A DNA stretch of 64,000 nt from Pyrenochaeta sp. MPI-SDFR-AT-0127 (GCA_020747015.1 JAGTJM010000001.1:992001-1056000), one strand, 5' to 3'. Positions 23,696-35,582 are shown, counted from the first letter of the stretch. Numbers and translations: made by a program. Notes: a model not told the origin generated them from the letters alone.

Positions 23696-26600
23696 CTAAT
23701 TCTGATGGGATTAGACGACGGGGACAGAACCGCCAGGGTGCTAGAGGTGTGTGATGTGTGTCCAGGTCGATCTGGGGAGCGCGGGGGCCAGGCGGAGCAA
23801 AATACGTCCAGGCAGATATCCCGATTTTCGCTGGGACAGGTGGAGTGCGGCCGGCACGAGGCTGACGCGGAGAGCTGAACTCAGCCTCGCTTTAGCATTT
23901 CTGAGTGGGCAATGTGATATGCAGCCACCGTCTTAAGCGGCGAGCTGGTCGCCTATTGGGTGCTGCCCTCAGCCTGAACGACTGCTGTCGAGTCCGAGGC
24001 GAATCAGGCTGCAAGATGGGCAAAGCTGGGGTTAGGTCCCTTTGCCGGCTCGAACCAAACAATGAAAAAGAAACGAAAGGATGCCGTCCAACCCTGCTCG
24101 GATCATTCCGCCGTCGCGAGGAATTGCACTTCCAAGAGAGAGCGACGGCTGCAGGCGTTGCCAGGGCGAGCGAGCGCGCGAGCGAACGAGCGACTGTGAT
24201 CGCTGCTTGGTCATGCTTGTTCGCATCCCCGATGCTGCGAGCTAATGTCGCGAGGCGACGACAGCAGCGCCGTCGTGTTACATCATCCTCCAGCCCAGCT
24301 AACCACGCCGTCCCATTGACAATCCTGTGAGAGCAAGGGCACCATCAGCACTGCTCTGCTCATTCTCTCGTGTCTTTCCTTGTTCAGCCTTGCCGCGGCC
24401 AAGTAGCGCACCATCCGCCTCGTTGCGGTCCAAGCGGAGCCGGATGCCACACGCGAATCAGCTCTCGGAGAGACTTGTTTATTTTACGAAGAGTCGCCGA
24501 TTACGAGCCAATGGTGCCTCTTCAATGCCGCGAATCCAGCTAGAGCCCAAGAGCCTGTCCCCGGCAGCACAAACCTTCCGCTTCTTGCCATGGCACGCAG
24601 CCTTCTTTCCACGCTGCTGTCGTCTCAGTTCCAACAGCCTTTCTGCTGTGTGGCCATGACACTGAGCGACTACATGAAAGGAATGCGGCGTCACTAGCCT
24701 CCAGTCAGACTTGGCTGCCACTTCCGGCATGCGGAATATGGGCATTGCGCGTAAGATCGGTCCCCTCCTGCTCCGAGGCTGACGAACAGCTGCCACAAAC
24801 CTTGTCCGGCCATCAGGTTAGAGCAGATCGAACATGGCCCCCAACAAAATACTCGGCAGCCTTGTTGCGTGCTCCCTTTTGAACCAAAACACACCTTCAC
24901 GTATAGACCTGAGTCATTCCAGCATCTGTCACACTATGTCATGATGGCTTCTCCGATGCTACCCTGACCAGCCTCCTGGACCAGGTCCATGCTCACAACG
25001 AGGCAAAAGGCGCACACCATGCTTATTGATTCGTCAGCTCTCTTGCTTGTGAGGCGGAAGACTCGGTGTTTTAGGACTTTCTCTCAACTTTTACCAAGTC
25101 TGGCGGTTCGCTACTTGTCACTCATCTCAGCTGGCCTGTTTTTGTCACTGCTCTTCTGTTGCGGTATCTTCCCAGGTGGTCAAGCCCCTTGTGAGATGTG
25201 CTTGGTATTGAGTTCTGCTTCACCAAAAATGCCGCAGCAACTTGTCCTAGCACTGCGGCTACCAACCAAGGAGAATCCAATCCAGTAATGTGGTTCAGCC
25301 TCGCGTTTCGATCGAAGCGTCACCTCTCTGTCGATACGAATCGATACGAATCTGTTTCTATCTTCAGAACCTGGTACTACCGATTCAAGCTGAATATGGA
25401 CGGCTTCAGCCGATCGCTCGCCTGTATTCCTCGTTTGACACGGACTGCGTTGCACTTGATATCAGCCGCAATTGGAGCTCTCCTCCAAAGTGTGCATGCA
25501 TCGTATTTATTCTGCCTTTTAATTGTCATCGACCCCATGCAGAGCATATACATACTGAGCAACGTACACTTCTTGTCCAGTCCGCGTGCGACTCATGATA
25601 GATTTCTTGTTCTTTGACCCACTAAGTGACATCCCAAAGGCCATAGTTTTTGATACGTATTTCCGCTATTTCATACTGCGGCCTGCACTAAAATTTCAAA
25701 ACTCCTAACAGACTGCGATGTATTCCACTCGTATTGCATGGCACTTATGAGCGAAACGGAGTGGCTTCACAGCTACGTACATGATCGTGAGTTACACAAG
25801 TCCTCCGATGTTTCACAATTCGGGGCCGACTACCCTCGCATGCGCGTTGTGGGTGGCAGTGTTCGATGGTGGCAGACACACAATGTTGCTATTCACCACG
25901 AAGGAAGACTGACCACGCTGCTGAGCCGTCAGCTTTCGACAAGGCGTTCGGGCTTATTCCAGTGGACGAGCTGATCGCATTACCTGGCTTACTAGTTTGG
26001 ATGAACGGGCAGAGCCTTCAACTAGCAGTCATGGGGTTTGGTTCAAAGATTCATCATCTACAGAGCCATCATTGCTTTCATACAGAGTTGGGTGGTCGCA
26101 CAGCCCTGACTGAGCATGCAACAGAGAAGAAAATGCTGGCGTTGTCATGATTTAGAGGTATTGAATAGGTCTAAGACGAAAGATGAAGGCATCTCACGCA
26201 CCTAAGCCACCTTTTGATTATTCTGACCATCTACGCCACTTTGCCCAATACGCCTTGGGGACCTCCTTCAGGAGCCACAGGTAGCTTCAACGACATTCTA
26301 TATCCGTCGGAGCTTGACAATAATACTTCCCAGCGAACACCAATCTGTTGCGCACCACTAGAAATATGTGCTGGAGTTTCCATGGAACCTTTCTCCAGAC
26401 TGGTCAGCTGCAACATGCCCCATGGTTCATGAACCCATCACATGCATCCTGGGCCACTTACGTAAGACGTCATGATCATCCATCACTGAAATCCACGAAC
26501 CACTGCGAACACTCGCCATACCATGAACTTTACGCCTGGTCATGGTGTGGGTGGTGTCTAGCAGAGTAATGATGGACGCTGACTGTGACAGATGATGTGC

Positions 26601-26939
26601 TCTTTAGCTCCTATGAGATTGACATATCAGACGTCTTGCACCACAGCAATGATCTCACACATCATCTACTCTTCTCACTTCTCTAGGCCTGTGTAATCTA
26701 AAAAATACTGGAGCCGATTTGACGACTTTAGAATTATTTCAATCAGGATTTCACTAGCCACAGCACGTCTTCCCATTTGTTCAAATTTCATTGAACTGTA
26801 TACGTCTATCTTCAGCAGTCAGGTTTCACAGCACAGAAGTCACTACAAGTTTCTAGGTGGATTCGGAGACTCTGTTCTTTGCTATCCAAAAGCATTTTCG
26901 TAGGTACTCGTAGCTTGAAAGCCACACCATACCGCAAGC
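23696..26939. other. Gene-poor region left of the peroxidase gene
   Basis: About 3.2 kb. The left edge should contain the missing first exon and promoter of the DUF7896 gene. The rest shows no supported coding region. A short GCGA/GAGC-type low-complexity patch lies at about 24165-24196. Confidence 0.45.
24165..24196. repeat. Short imperfect GAGC/GCGA tandem patch
   Basis: A run of roughly 30 bases built from GCGAGCGA-type units with small changes. It is too short and imperfect to be more than a microsatellite-like patch. Confidence 0.6.
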
Positions 26940-27891
26940 ATGTTTCACATAAAGCTGCTTGTAACATTCGTATCCCTCTTCGTCCTGGTTACCTCCATCA
27001 GCTTTGAAGATTGGCAGCCTCCTACCGACGACGATGTGCGCTCGCCGTGCCCTGCGCTCAACAGCCTCGCTAACCGTATGTATCACCGAGGAGACTACCA
27101 CAAGTTAAACCGATACTGATAGGCCCCATTGCATCTAGACGGTATCCTGCCACGTGACGGCCGCAGGATCACTATCCCTATACTTGTTGAGAAACTTGGT
27201 AAAGGTGTCAACCTTTCTGCTGAAACCGCAACGACATTGGGCATGGCGGCACTCAGGCTATCCAAGGATCCAAGTAGTGGCGCTTTCGACCTGGACGACC
27301 TGAAGAAACACAACGGAATCGAGCATGATGGTAGTCTGTCAAGGAAAGACTTCGATCTTGGGGGCGAAGAGCAGGATTTTTGTCCAGAAGTGTTTGAAGA
27401 GACGCTGAGCTACTATGGTGGCGCTACGGAAATTGGCTTGAAAGAGGTGGCTGCTGCACGCTGGTACACCTGCACCTCACCTTGTATTAATCGTGTCTGA
27501 CCTTTGATAGGGGCCGCATACAATCATCAAAGGCCAACAACCCGGCCTTCACGTACGGTCCAGCTCAGCAATTTTCATCGTACCTTGAGTCTGCTGTTTT
27601 CCATCAGCTACTAAGAAATCCTGCAACAAGGAAAGCTTCCTTGGACTGGATCAAAATTTTCTTTAGTAAGCCGTCCAAAATGGCCATGATAAATCCTGCT
27701 GATATTTCGAAGGTGAGGAGCGTCTGCCGTACGAAGAAGGTTGGCGACCAGTCAACCACATCAATGGGTTTACGGTTGCTGCTGATACTTTGCAACTTGC
27801 GCTACTCACACCAGAGAAAGCACCAGGCGTGACTGGGGGAGAGTATGGCCGCTCCCACGGTATGTTCTTGCAGCAAGAGCACATTGCGTAG
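26940..27891 (+). CDS. Secreted heme-thiolate peroxidase (chloroperoxidase / Peroxidase_2 family), 4 exons
   Basis: Predicted 264-residue secreted heme-thiolate peroxidase of the chloroperoxidase and unspecific-peroxygenase superfamily. Exons are 26940-27075, 27139-27463, 27511-27665 and 27713-27891; introns are 63, 47 and 47 nt, and the coding length is a multiple of three. A signal peptide is seen at residues 1-20 (MFHIKLLVTF then VSLFVLVTSI). The axial heme ligand Cys37 is in SPCPALNSLANHG, followed by ILPRDGR. An EHD triad (Glu107-His108-Asp109, in KKHNGIEHDGSLSRKD) marks the acid-base site of the chloroperoxidase subtype rather than the EGD of many peroxygenases. The block FFSEERLPYEEGW after the third intron is typical of the family. 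Without the third intron the gene looks frameshifted, but GTAAGC and a CTGAT branch resolve it. Such enzymes oxidise or halogenate small organics with hydrogen peroxide; the substrate is unknown. Confidence 0.87.
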
Positions 27892-28589
27892 GATTCGATT
27901 TGAGTAGTGTAGTTTTGTGTTTGTTAGTGAGCCAAGTGCTTCTTGGTAGCTTTCCTGGTTGCCCAGGAAATTCATATCCTGCCAATCTCATTCAGAAACT
28001 TGCTTTTGAACCCAATGGTAACCTCTGAGTCAAGCACATGCAGCTGATCATGACTGCCAAAGTGCTTGGTCTAGATGCAATGCATCTTTCACGAGCTTGT
28101 CGCAGCGGGTATCAACATTCGATCATTTAGTACCCAATCACCAGTATCAGTCTGAAACCATTTTGGAGTAGGCGAGTAAACTTTGTACGAAGAAAAGAAC
28201 ACGGTGCCTTGGCATGCCTATATTCTGAAAAGATCAAATCTGTTGTTCTGGACATGCCCTTGAAGATGGACTGGTGCAAAGTGAAGCCTCAAGCAAACGA
28301 TGATGCGGGTGCGAAGTCCGTGCGCCACTTGACGCATGATGAGGGAGGGTGTCCGGGGGTGGAGCCGATCGTAGCACGAATTGAACCTAGACGCGTAGTT
28401 CACAAGACCTTTTTATTATACAACACATGATGCTGCTCCTTGATCAACCTACGCAATAGCTTTCTCCACCCGGTCCAACACCCCAGGACTCGAAATCCTC
28501 GCAGACCGCGCCCCCTGCTCCGCGCAGCCATTGACATCGCGATGCGACCCCCTCATCGTCCACGGTGATAGAGGCGCAACCTCAAGAAC
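27892..28589. other. Intergenic region between peroxidase and the 1227-residue protein
   Basis: About 700 bases with no supported coding region. The C-rich stretch at 28470-28590, just before the next ATG, probably belongs to its leader. Confidence 0.5.
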
Positions 28590-31500
28590 ATGTCGGCGCC
28601 CTCCAGCAACGGACGCCCCTCAGTAGACTCACAGCCGTCGATTACATCATCGCCTACCCTCCTTTCGAGGAACTCGGACGCCTACGTAGACAATGGAGAG
28701 GGCAGCTCCTCGCCGCGGCCGACTCTTGGCTCAAGACCCCATACTGGTGCAGCAGTCAATAGCGAAGAAAGAGCAGGGTCAGCGAGTCCGCTGTCTGTGG
28801 ACTCAATACAAGAGCACGACTTTGCCCGTCGAAAACAGCGTGTTCGGCGGACTGGTGGCTTTCTGCTAGATTCGACTTTCCCCAGTCGTCCAAGCCGTCG
28901 CTCGCAACACCACGCACAGACAGAGGGTGTGTCTGGCAAGCGCAGCTCACGCCACAATGGAACATATGATAGGAACGAGCCACAGGAAGATCGCTCAAGG
29001 AGAAGAGTGTCTCCCAGCAGCTCCCCACTGTTACACGACGAGCATACGGATGAGCAGAGCGCTGCAGACAGAGGGCCTCAGGTTGGCTTGGCAAGCTCAC
29101 AAGAGCATAGTCACGGTCAATTGCGCGTGGAAAGGACCCGAAAGAGTGTGCAAACAATGCCTCCTGCATCACACGAGCGAGACGCTGCGTCAAGCGCAGC
29201 GCAACGCCAAACAATCGACCCAAATCAGCTTGTACACATGGCTCTGAACTTGAGCGAAAGTCGAAGAAGGAACATAAACTCTGGCCAGCTGCTGGCTCCT
29301 CAGTCTCGCATCACATCCGGGGCGCAACGAGAAGGAAGTTTTTCCAATTATGGTGCAGGTAGCAGCCTGAGGCAGTACCTCAACGAGCAACGGCGAGCGT
29401 CACGAAATATATCCCCGATGGGTGGCAAGAACTCTCCATCTCGTCATATGTCTGCTTCCATGCAAAGAAGCGGATCAGTGGCATTCTCAGGGTCGCAAAT
29501 CAATTCTCCATCCGCTGCTACTCTCGCTCGAGTAAATAAAGCCCGAGCCTACATCGAGCTTCGGATAGAGTATCTGCGCCTTCTTGAGTATCTCCCACCG
29601 CTGAAGCTTGACGCCAATGCTCCGGGCAACTTTGTCGTATCTTCAAACAACGTCCCAGGAAGCCCTCAGGCGCAGCTAACCCGTGTGCCTTCGTACGCTG
29701 GCAAGCAGCATGATCTTGGTCGCCCTTATAATCCACTACAATATATTCGCAATAGAAGAACTAGAGCGCGAGAACGACGAGCACTGACCCACTCCTCAGA
29801 GGAATTCGCCGACATTGATCAAGTGCGTGACTGGGTGGATCGCGTAGAACAGTATTCGAAACGCCCGAGTTACCGACGAGATGACGCAGTACAGCTGCCG
29901 GCACTCCATGCCGAGCATGTGGTGAACAACATGCAAAGTACACAGCCAAGACCCCACAAAGGCTGGGTCTTCAGCCCAGAAGAACTGCTTGCAGATGCTC
30001 ATTGGGTGGAACAAGACGACAACAAGACCTTGATCGAAAATCGCCATGGCCGAAGGATTTTTCCACCACGAGAGATACAGAAGCAAGACTTCCTGCAGCC
30101 ACGAGCGAGCAAAGACCATTCTGAGAAGCGCCGAAGAAGTTGGGTGGACGGCCTACCTGGTATCTCAGCTGATGCTATGACTGGCGATGAGAGTGACAAG
30201 GGCAGCGAACGTGGCCGCAAGCGAAGGCTTCTTCCAACAATTCGCACTGAGAGTCCTAGGGCTGGCAGACATTCCAGAAAAGGCTCCCGACTCCGGACAA
30301 AAGATGATAGTGACTCCTCTAGCTCAGACACTGATTCGGGCAAGCGCAAGCCTCGTCTTGCTGTGGACACCGAACATAATATTGGCCCGCTCGCACTGCT
30401 CCTTGCACAACAAGCTAAAGAAGCTCAAGAAAAGTCGCCGGCCATTATATCACCAGACACTCCTGACAAATGGGGTAGAGATGAGCAAGGCGTGCCCAAC
30501 AACCATGGTTCGCGAGATTCGCTAGAGGTTCCCCGTCCTGGGAACGGCTTTGCGTATGTCAGGGATCCGGGCAAATTCAAGGTCGCCCCAAGGACTCGTA
30601 TGAATGCGGCGCTCTCTATCGACGATACTGAGCCACGATCATCCATCGAGAGCATGGACACTACAGCACCAAACACACCCCTTCATCCAAAACGCTTCCC
30701 TCATTTTGGTGAAGATCTATCTCCACCACCAAGTCGATCAGGCTCGCAGACTAGAAAGTCTAAGCGTAGCAAACTCAATATATTTCATTCCCACGAACAT
30801 AATGGAGATCATAAGAGTGAGCATCGTCCAGGCTCGGCTGGGACAGACAAGCAACGAGGTTCGCGGCAGCCAAGCGAGGAGACACAGGATGAGAAACACA
30901 TCGGAACGGCAATACTGGCTGCTCCTGGCGCTGTGAGAAATCTACTCGGCCATCGCAAAAACGATAGTGTCAGTAGCTTTACTAGCGCTGAGAAGCCACG
31001 CCGCAGAGATCCACAGGAACCTCACTCTGCGGTCACTCGCTTTTTCAAGGGCATGAAACAAGAGAGAACGAAAGTCGGCGATCGAATTTTCAGGAGAGAA
31101 CGCCAAGAAGAGTCTGATGCGGACTCCCTACCAGATCGCGACACTGTAGACTTTGATACCGATACTTCTGCGAGCATAGGGCATAGCAAACGACAGATAA
31201 TCTCTCGCACGGATACCGACACAACAATGGCAGGTTCAATGGACAAGAGGAACGGCCACACCGAACTTCCACCAATTCGACGCGTCAATGACCCTCAAGT
31301 CGACGAGAACATTGGGGTAAATGATGAGCATCACATCATACGCCAGACTAGAGATCATAAGAACAGTCGCTCGCGGCGATTAGATGAATCTTCATCACTG
31401 CCCCAGGATCCAGGTACACTCCCAGAAAAGGCTTCCACGGAATCCTTGAGAGCTACTCGTAGTCAGAGTCATGATCGCATCACCAAAGTGCTCGCCCGTC

Positions 31501-32273
31501 CTGGAGGCGCCAATCTGGTTGGTTTGCCTCCGACTGCGCTGAGGAATTCGTCCAGGCCTGATTATTTAGAGAGGCATCGGAGTAGTTCACGGCCCACATT
31601 AGACGGCAAGCGGCACTGGAGTATCGCGGACGAGGAAGGCGGTGTTCAGTACCGCAAAAACCACGCCAATATTGCCGCACAAGCAGACATCGCACGTGTC
31701 GGCGCCCTGTTCCTGTGTTCCGGCGTCAAGGCCAAAGAAATCTCGCGTCGGGCCTATAGTCCGAGATCACCTGCGCCTGATTTCCTCTCACGTGCTGCGG
31801 CCACTGCGAAAACACAACTTCTCCCGGTTCCAAGGAAAGAAGAGCATGTCTTGGCTGCTCGAATACTCGTGAAAGATCTTGAATGCTCTACCAAGTTATT
31901 GCAAGCTTCCCTTGAAAATTTTCGTAACACCGCCATCAAGGAGCTCACGTCACAGATATCACAACTTCAGTCTTGTGTAGATTCTGACTTAATGCCCCGC
32001 GTTCTCGACGGCGGTGACAAAGCCATGCGCATCACAAGCGAAGTCTCAGGACAAGGCCCCCTGCAAGTCAAGCAAATCACGGACGAGATTGATCGCATGT
32101 TGCGGGCGCGGAGACGCAGGATGAGATGGGTAAGAGGGCTCGGCTGGATGCTGGTCGAGTGGGCCGTGGTGACTTTCATGTGGATTGTCTGGCTCATCGT
32201 TGTGCTTGTTGGGTCTGTGAAGAAGGTTTTCGGCATAGGATGGAGCGTGCTGAGGTGGTTACTGTGGCTGTAG
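28590..32273 (+). CDS. Large, mostly disordered fungal protein with C-terminal membrane hairpin, unknown function
   Basis: A single open frame of 1227 residues without introns. I do not recognise a named domain. Most of the protein is Ser/Arg/Asp/Glu-rich and likely disordered. Three more ordered blocks are seen. One is a helical stretch at about 310-340 (ARVNKARAYIELRIEYLRLLEYLPPLK). The second lies at about 380-510 and includes PYNPLQYIRNRRTRARERR, the VRDWVDRVEQY segment and GWVFSPEELLADAHWVEQDD. The third is a C-terminal helical region at about 1060-1180 (ARILVKDLECSTKLLQASLENF). The last 50 residues hold one or two membrane segments (GWMLVEWAVVTFMWIVWLIVVLVG), then an amphipathic tail rich in Trp. 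This suggests a tail-anchored protein facing the cytosol or nucleoplasm, perhaps an ER or nuclear-envelope tether; that is inference. Confidence 0.82.
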   Translation: MSAPSSNGRPSVDSQPSITSSPTLLSRNSDAYVDNGEGSSSPRPTLGSRPHTGAAVNSEERAGSASPLSVDSIQEHDFARRKQRVRRTGGFLLDSTFPSRPSRRSQHHAQTEGVSGKRSSRHNGTYDRNEPQEDRSRRRVSPSSSPLLHDEHTDEQSAADRGPQVGLASSQEHSHGQLRVERTRKSVQTMPPASHERDAASSAAQRQTIDPNQLVHMALNLSESRRRNINSGQLLAPQSRITSGAQREGSFSNYGAGSSLRQYLNEQRRASRNISPMGGKNSPSRHMSASMQRSGSVAFSGSQINSPSAATLARVNKARAYIELRIEYLRLLEYLPPLKLDANAPGNFVVSSNNVPGSPQAQLTRVPSYAGKQHDLGRPYNPLQYIRNRRTRARERRALTHSSEEFADIDQVRDWVDRVEQYSKRPSYRRDDAVQLPALHAEHVVNNMQSTQPRPHKGWVFSPEELLADAHWVEQDDNKTLIENRHGRRIFPPREIQKQDFLQPRASKDHSEKRRRSWVDGLPGISADAMTGDESDKGSERGRKRRLLPTIRTESPRAGRHSRKGSRLRTKDDSDSSSSDTDSGKRKPRLAVDTEHNIGPLALLLAQQAKEAQEKSPAIISPDTPDKWGRDEQGVPNNHGSRDSLEVPRPGNGFAYVRDPGKFKVAPRTRMNAALSIDDTEPRSSIESMDTTAPNTPLHPKRFPHFGEDLSPPPSRSGSQTRKSKRSKLNIFHSHEHNGDHKSEHRPGSAGTDKQRGSRQPSEETQDEKHIGTAILAAPGAVRNLLGHRKNDSVSSFTSAEKPRRRDPQEPHSAVTRFFKGMKQERTKVGDRIFRRERQEESDADSLPDRDTVDFDTDTSASIGHSKRQIISRTDTDTTMAGSMDKRNGHTELPPIRRVNDPQVDENIGVNDEHHIIRQTRDHKNSRSRRLDESSSLPQDPGTLPEKASTESLRATRSQSHDRITKVLARPGGANLVGLPPTALRNSSRPDYLERHRSSSRPTLDGKRHWSIADEEGGVQYRKNHANIAAQADIARVGALFLCSGVKAKEISRRAYSPRSPAPDFLSRAAATAKTQLLPVPRKEEHVLAARILVKDLECSTKLLQASLENFRNTAIKELTSQISQLQSCVDSDLMPRVLDGGDKAMRITSEVSGQGPLQVKQITDEIDRMLRARRRRMRWVRGLGWMLVEWAVVTFMWIVWLIVVLVGSVKKVFGIGWSVLRWLLWL

Positions 32274-32817
32274 GATGGCCTCGCGCACTTGGCGTTATCA
32301 TGTTGCATACCATGGCGTTAGTCATCCTGGTCTTTTTTGTATGATGATCTGGGTTTTGGGAAGTGCATAACTAGGAGTATCGCCTTGGCTTTGTATGGTT
32401 CGACAGCATAACGGTGGAACTGAGAGACAAGAACCGTGTACAATACAGATGGATGAGGGACATGGAGACTTTTGTAATTCTAATCTTTTATTTTCTTCTG
32501 TAGTAATAGTCTGATATCTTGCGAAGAGCTTTCTAGCGTAGGGCTCATGAATGTGTGCTTCTTTGCAAGGCCGCCAAGCAGATGAGACACCAGCACACGT
32601 GATGTCGAAATTGGTCGTGCACGCTCCACGCGTCTACGTCATCCACTCGCCATTCCATGCAGGCTTCGCCTTCCCATTCTTGAGTTCACGTCTGATGCCG
32701 TGTTAATTCCACCGTCGACGCAAATTGTCCTTTTGCTAGTCCAGGTGACCATCGTTGGTAACGAGGTCTCGCTGATCCTTTCTCTTTCCCACCCCCCTTA
32801 GCTTAAGGCATACCAAA
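32274..32817. other. Intergenic region between the 1227-residue protein and the CSC1-like channel
   Basis: About 540 bases containing the 3' end of one gene and the promoter of the next on the same strand. A pyrimidine-rich leader (about 32776-32800) precedes the channel ATG. No other feature is seen. Confidence 0.5.
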
Positions 32818-35582
32818 ATGGATGTTCAGGCAATCTTCAGTGCGACATACAATAGCACAGGCGGCGGCCAGTCGGTCAGTATCCGAACTTTTGCGGACTT
32901 GCTTGACTCAAATCGTCCAACGACTGATTACATGAAGTCTCGAGCCCCTTCTTCGTTGGCAGCGGTGGCTGCAGCCTTCATCCCGACAGTTGTGATAGCC
33001 ACACTGTACATCATCGCTTTTATAGTTGTCAGACACTACTACCCAAAGATATACTTTCCAAGAACCTATATTGGAACGGTCCCAGAAAAAGATCGCACAC
33101 CATGCCAAAGTCGGTCTTACTGGGATTGGATCCACACCATGCGTGTCGTCCCAGACAAGTTCATGCTTTACCATCAATCACTAGACTCGTACCTGTTCTT
33201 GCGATTTCTGCGCACTCTGATATTTATTTGCGTTGTCGGCGCCTTTATCACATGGCCAGTTCTCATACCAGTTAACGCCACAGGCGGTGGACGATCGAAG
33301 GAGCTGAACCGTATCTCAATTGGTAATGTGAAGAAGAAGAACCATCTGTACGCCCATGCCGTAATTGCCTGGATATTTTTCAGCTTCGTAATGTTTACAG
33401 TTGCGCGGGAGCGACTTTGGCTGATAGGACTACGACAAGCGTGGCATATGTCAAAAACGAATTCGAAGAGACTGTCGTCCCGGACCGTTCTGTTTCTTTC
33501 AACGCCGACAGCGGCTCTCGATGAGGCCAATATGCAGCGATTCTTTGGAAACGATGCGGTTAGAATATGGCCAGCTACCAAGGCTGACAAGCTCCAATCG
33601 CTAGTCTCTGCTAGAGACACGAAAGTTGAGGAGCTGGAGACTGCCGAAATATCTTTCGTTCAAAATGTCACCAAAGAAGTTAAAAAAACTCAAGGCACCA
33701 ATGGTAACCAAAACACCAAGTATGACAGTTTGCCAAAACAGATGAAGAAAGCCCTGAGGCCCACCCACCGGCTGAAGACGCAACCTCGTAGGCAGATTGA
33801 TAGCATTGAGTGGTTTCGTGACCAAGTCAAGGAGAAAGAGAGTGAAATCGAGACGGCTAGAGATTCTAACTCTAGTGCCGAGAGCTATGGTGGAGCTGCA
33901 GCAGTATTTGTCGAATTTCGCACACAAGCCGCTGCTCAGCGAGCATACCAGCAGGTTGCGTCGTCAGATCTTCTGTCTCTTACGCCTCGGTTCACAGGAG
34001 TTAGCCCAAATGAGGTCTTCTGGGAAAATTTGACCATCCCACCTGCACGCCGTATATCGCAGGAAGGCATTGCGATCATTTTAGTCATCGCTACTATCGT
34101 CTTCTGGTCCATTCCTGTATCGTTGGTTGGCGCAATTTCAAACATCGAATACCTCGCTGAGAACTTCGAATGGCTTAGCTTTCTCAACAAACTACCCCCT
34201 TCAATCCTGAGTCTTCTAAGCGGATTGGTGCCCCCATTACTATTGAGTGCATTAGCCAGATATGTACCCAACATTTTCAGATGTAAGTGGTTTTTGATTC
34301 TAAAGGATTCATAAATAAGTGTAGCTAACCAATGCAGATATATTTACCGCCTTTGGAGAGCCTACTAAAACCTCGGTTGAACTGAAGGTATTGAAGTGGT
34401 ACTTCGTCTTCCAGGTTCTACAAGTCTTCCTCATTACCACACTTTCTTCAGGAGCCGCAGCTGTGGCTTCTCAAATTGCTAAAGATCCAACCTCAGTTCC
34501 TCAACTACTTGCGGAGCGCCTTCCCCAGGCATCGAACACCTATCTTACATACTTCGTTGTTCAGGCTTTGACAAACGCTCCTAGCAACATACTTAATTAT
34601 TCTGATGTGTTATTCTACATATTTAATGACAGATTCCTCGACAACACGCCCAGAAAAAAGTATACCAGCTACATTACCTTGAGGGGCATGGCATGGGGAA
34701 AGCTATTTCCGAAGTATGTTAACTTTGTGATTATTGGTAAGTCGAAATGACCCAATCCTAGAAAGACCTCACTGATATCGTTCAGCAATTGCTTATTCAT
34801 GCATTGCGCCCCTCGTCCTTGGTTTTGCGGCTATAGGCCTTGCTATATTTTACTACAGTTATCGATACATGCTGCTTTACACTGTACAGCCGAAGATCGA
34901 CACCAAAGGGCACTCGTATACGCTCGCTCTCCAACAGATTCTGACTGGTGTGTATATTGCCGAGCTGTGTCTCATCGGCCTGTTTAGCTTGCGCGAGGCA
35001 ACTGGACCAACTGTCATGGTTGGTATACTTTTTATCGTTACCTTGATTTTTAATTATGCCACGAACCGCTACTTTGCTCCGCTCGAGCAGTACCTTCCTG
35101 CCGACATGGCTCTCGACGCTGAGGATGATGAACAAGCGCCTCTTTTGTCGGCAGCAGAAGAAGGCGAGGCTGATGCACTGCACAATGCAGAATCAGATGT
35201 CCATCGCCTAAGCAACCGATCACTCGTCCCTCCGCATCTTATCTCACCGCTCGCACGCTTCTTTGCGCCTCAGGTCTTTGCAAGCCATACTGCAATGAAG
35301 GCTTGGCTACGCGAAGGGGATTTCGATGAAGATGATGTACCCGAATATAGCGAGGAAGACCTGAAGAAAGCCTACCTAAATCCAGCTTATACAAGTAAAA
35401 CGCCTGTTGTCTGGTTGGCGATGGATGATATTGGAGTCAGCAAGAATGAAGTGAAGGAAAACGAGAAAATAGGTCTGAGGTGCAGTGATCAGGGGGCCTG
35501 GATCGATGGGAAAGGAAAACTACAGTGGAGTGTGGATGAATTTGAGGAGATTCCATTGTTTAAGAAGGGGATTAGGTGGTAG
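32818..35582 (+). CDS. CSC1/OSCA-like calcium-permeable cation channel (RSN1/PHM7 family), 3 exons
   Basis: Predicted 886-residue multi-pass membrane protein of the CSC1/OSCA/TMEM63 family, mechanically or osmotically gated cation channels. Exons are 32818-34282, 34338-34736 and 34786-35582; introns are 55 and 49 nt, and the frame closes exactly. The N-terminal RSN1_TM part has helices at about residues 43-71, 120-150 and 180-200. A long cytosolic loop (about 215-410) contains the RNA-recognition-like fold with LSTPTAALDEANMQRFFG and AAAVFVEFRTQAAAQRAYQ. The pore region follows (ISQEGIAIILVIATIVFWSIPVSLVGAI, then GLVPPLLLSALARYVP, then ITLRGMAWGKLFPKYVNF). The C-terminal PHM7-like tail is acidic and ends in PLFKKGIRW. 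In fungi such proteins sit in the plasma membrane or in internal membranes. The paralog type cannot be fixed from this sequence alone. Confidence 0.93.

Noticed and set aside
24040..24060. Sequence on the minus strand resembling a tRNA B box (GGTTCGAGCC)
   Set aside because: No A box, no cloverleaf stems and no T-run terminator in the expected places.
27641..27832. Apparent frameshift making the peroxidase a pseudogene
   Set aside because: A 47 nt intron with GTAAGC donor, CTGAT branch and AAG acceptor restores the conserved block and the overall frame.
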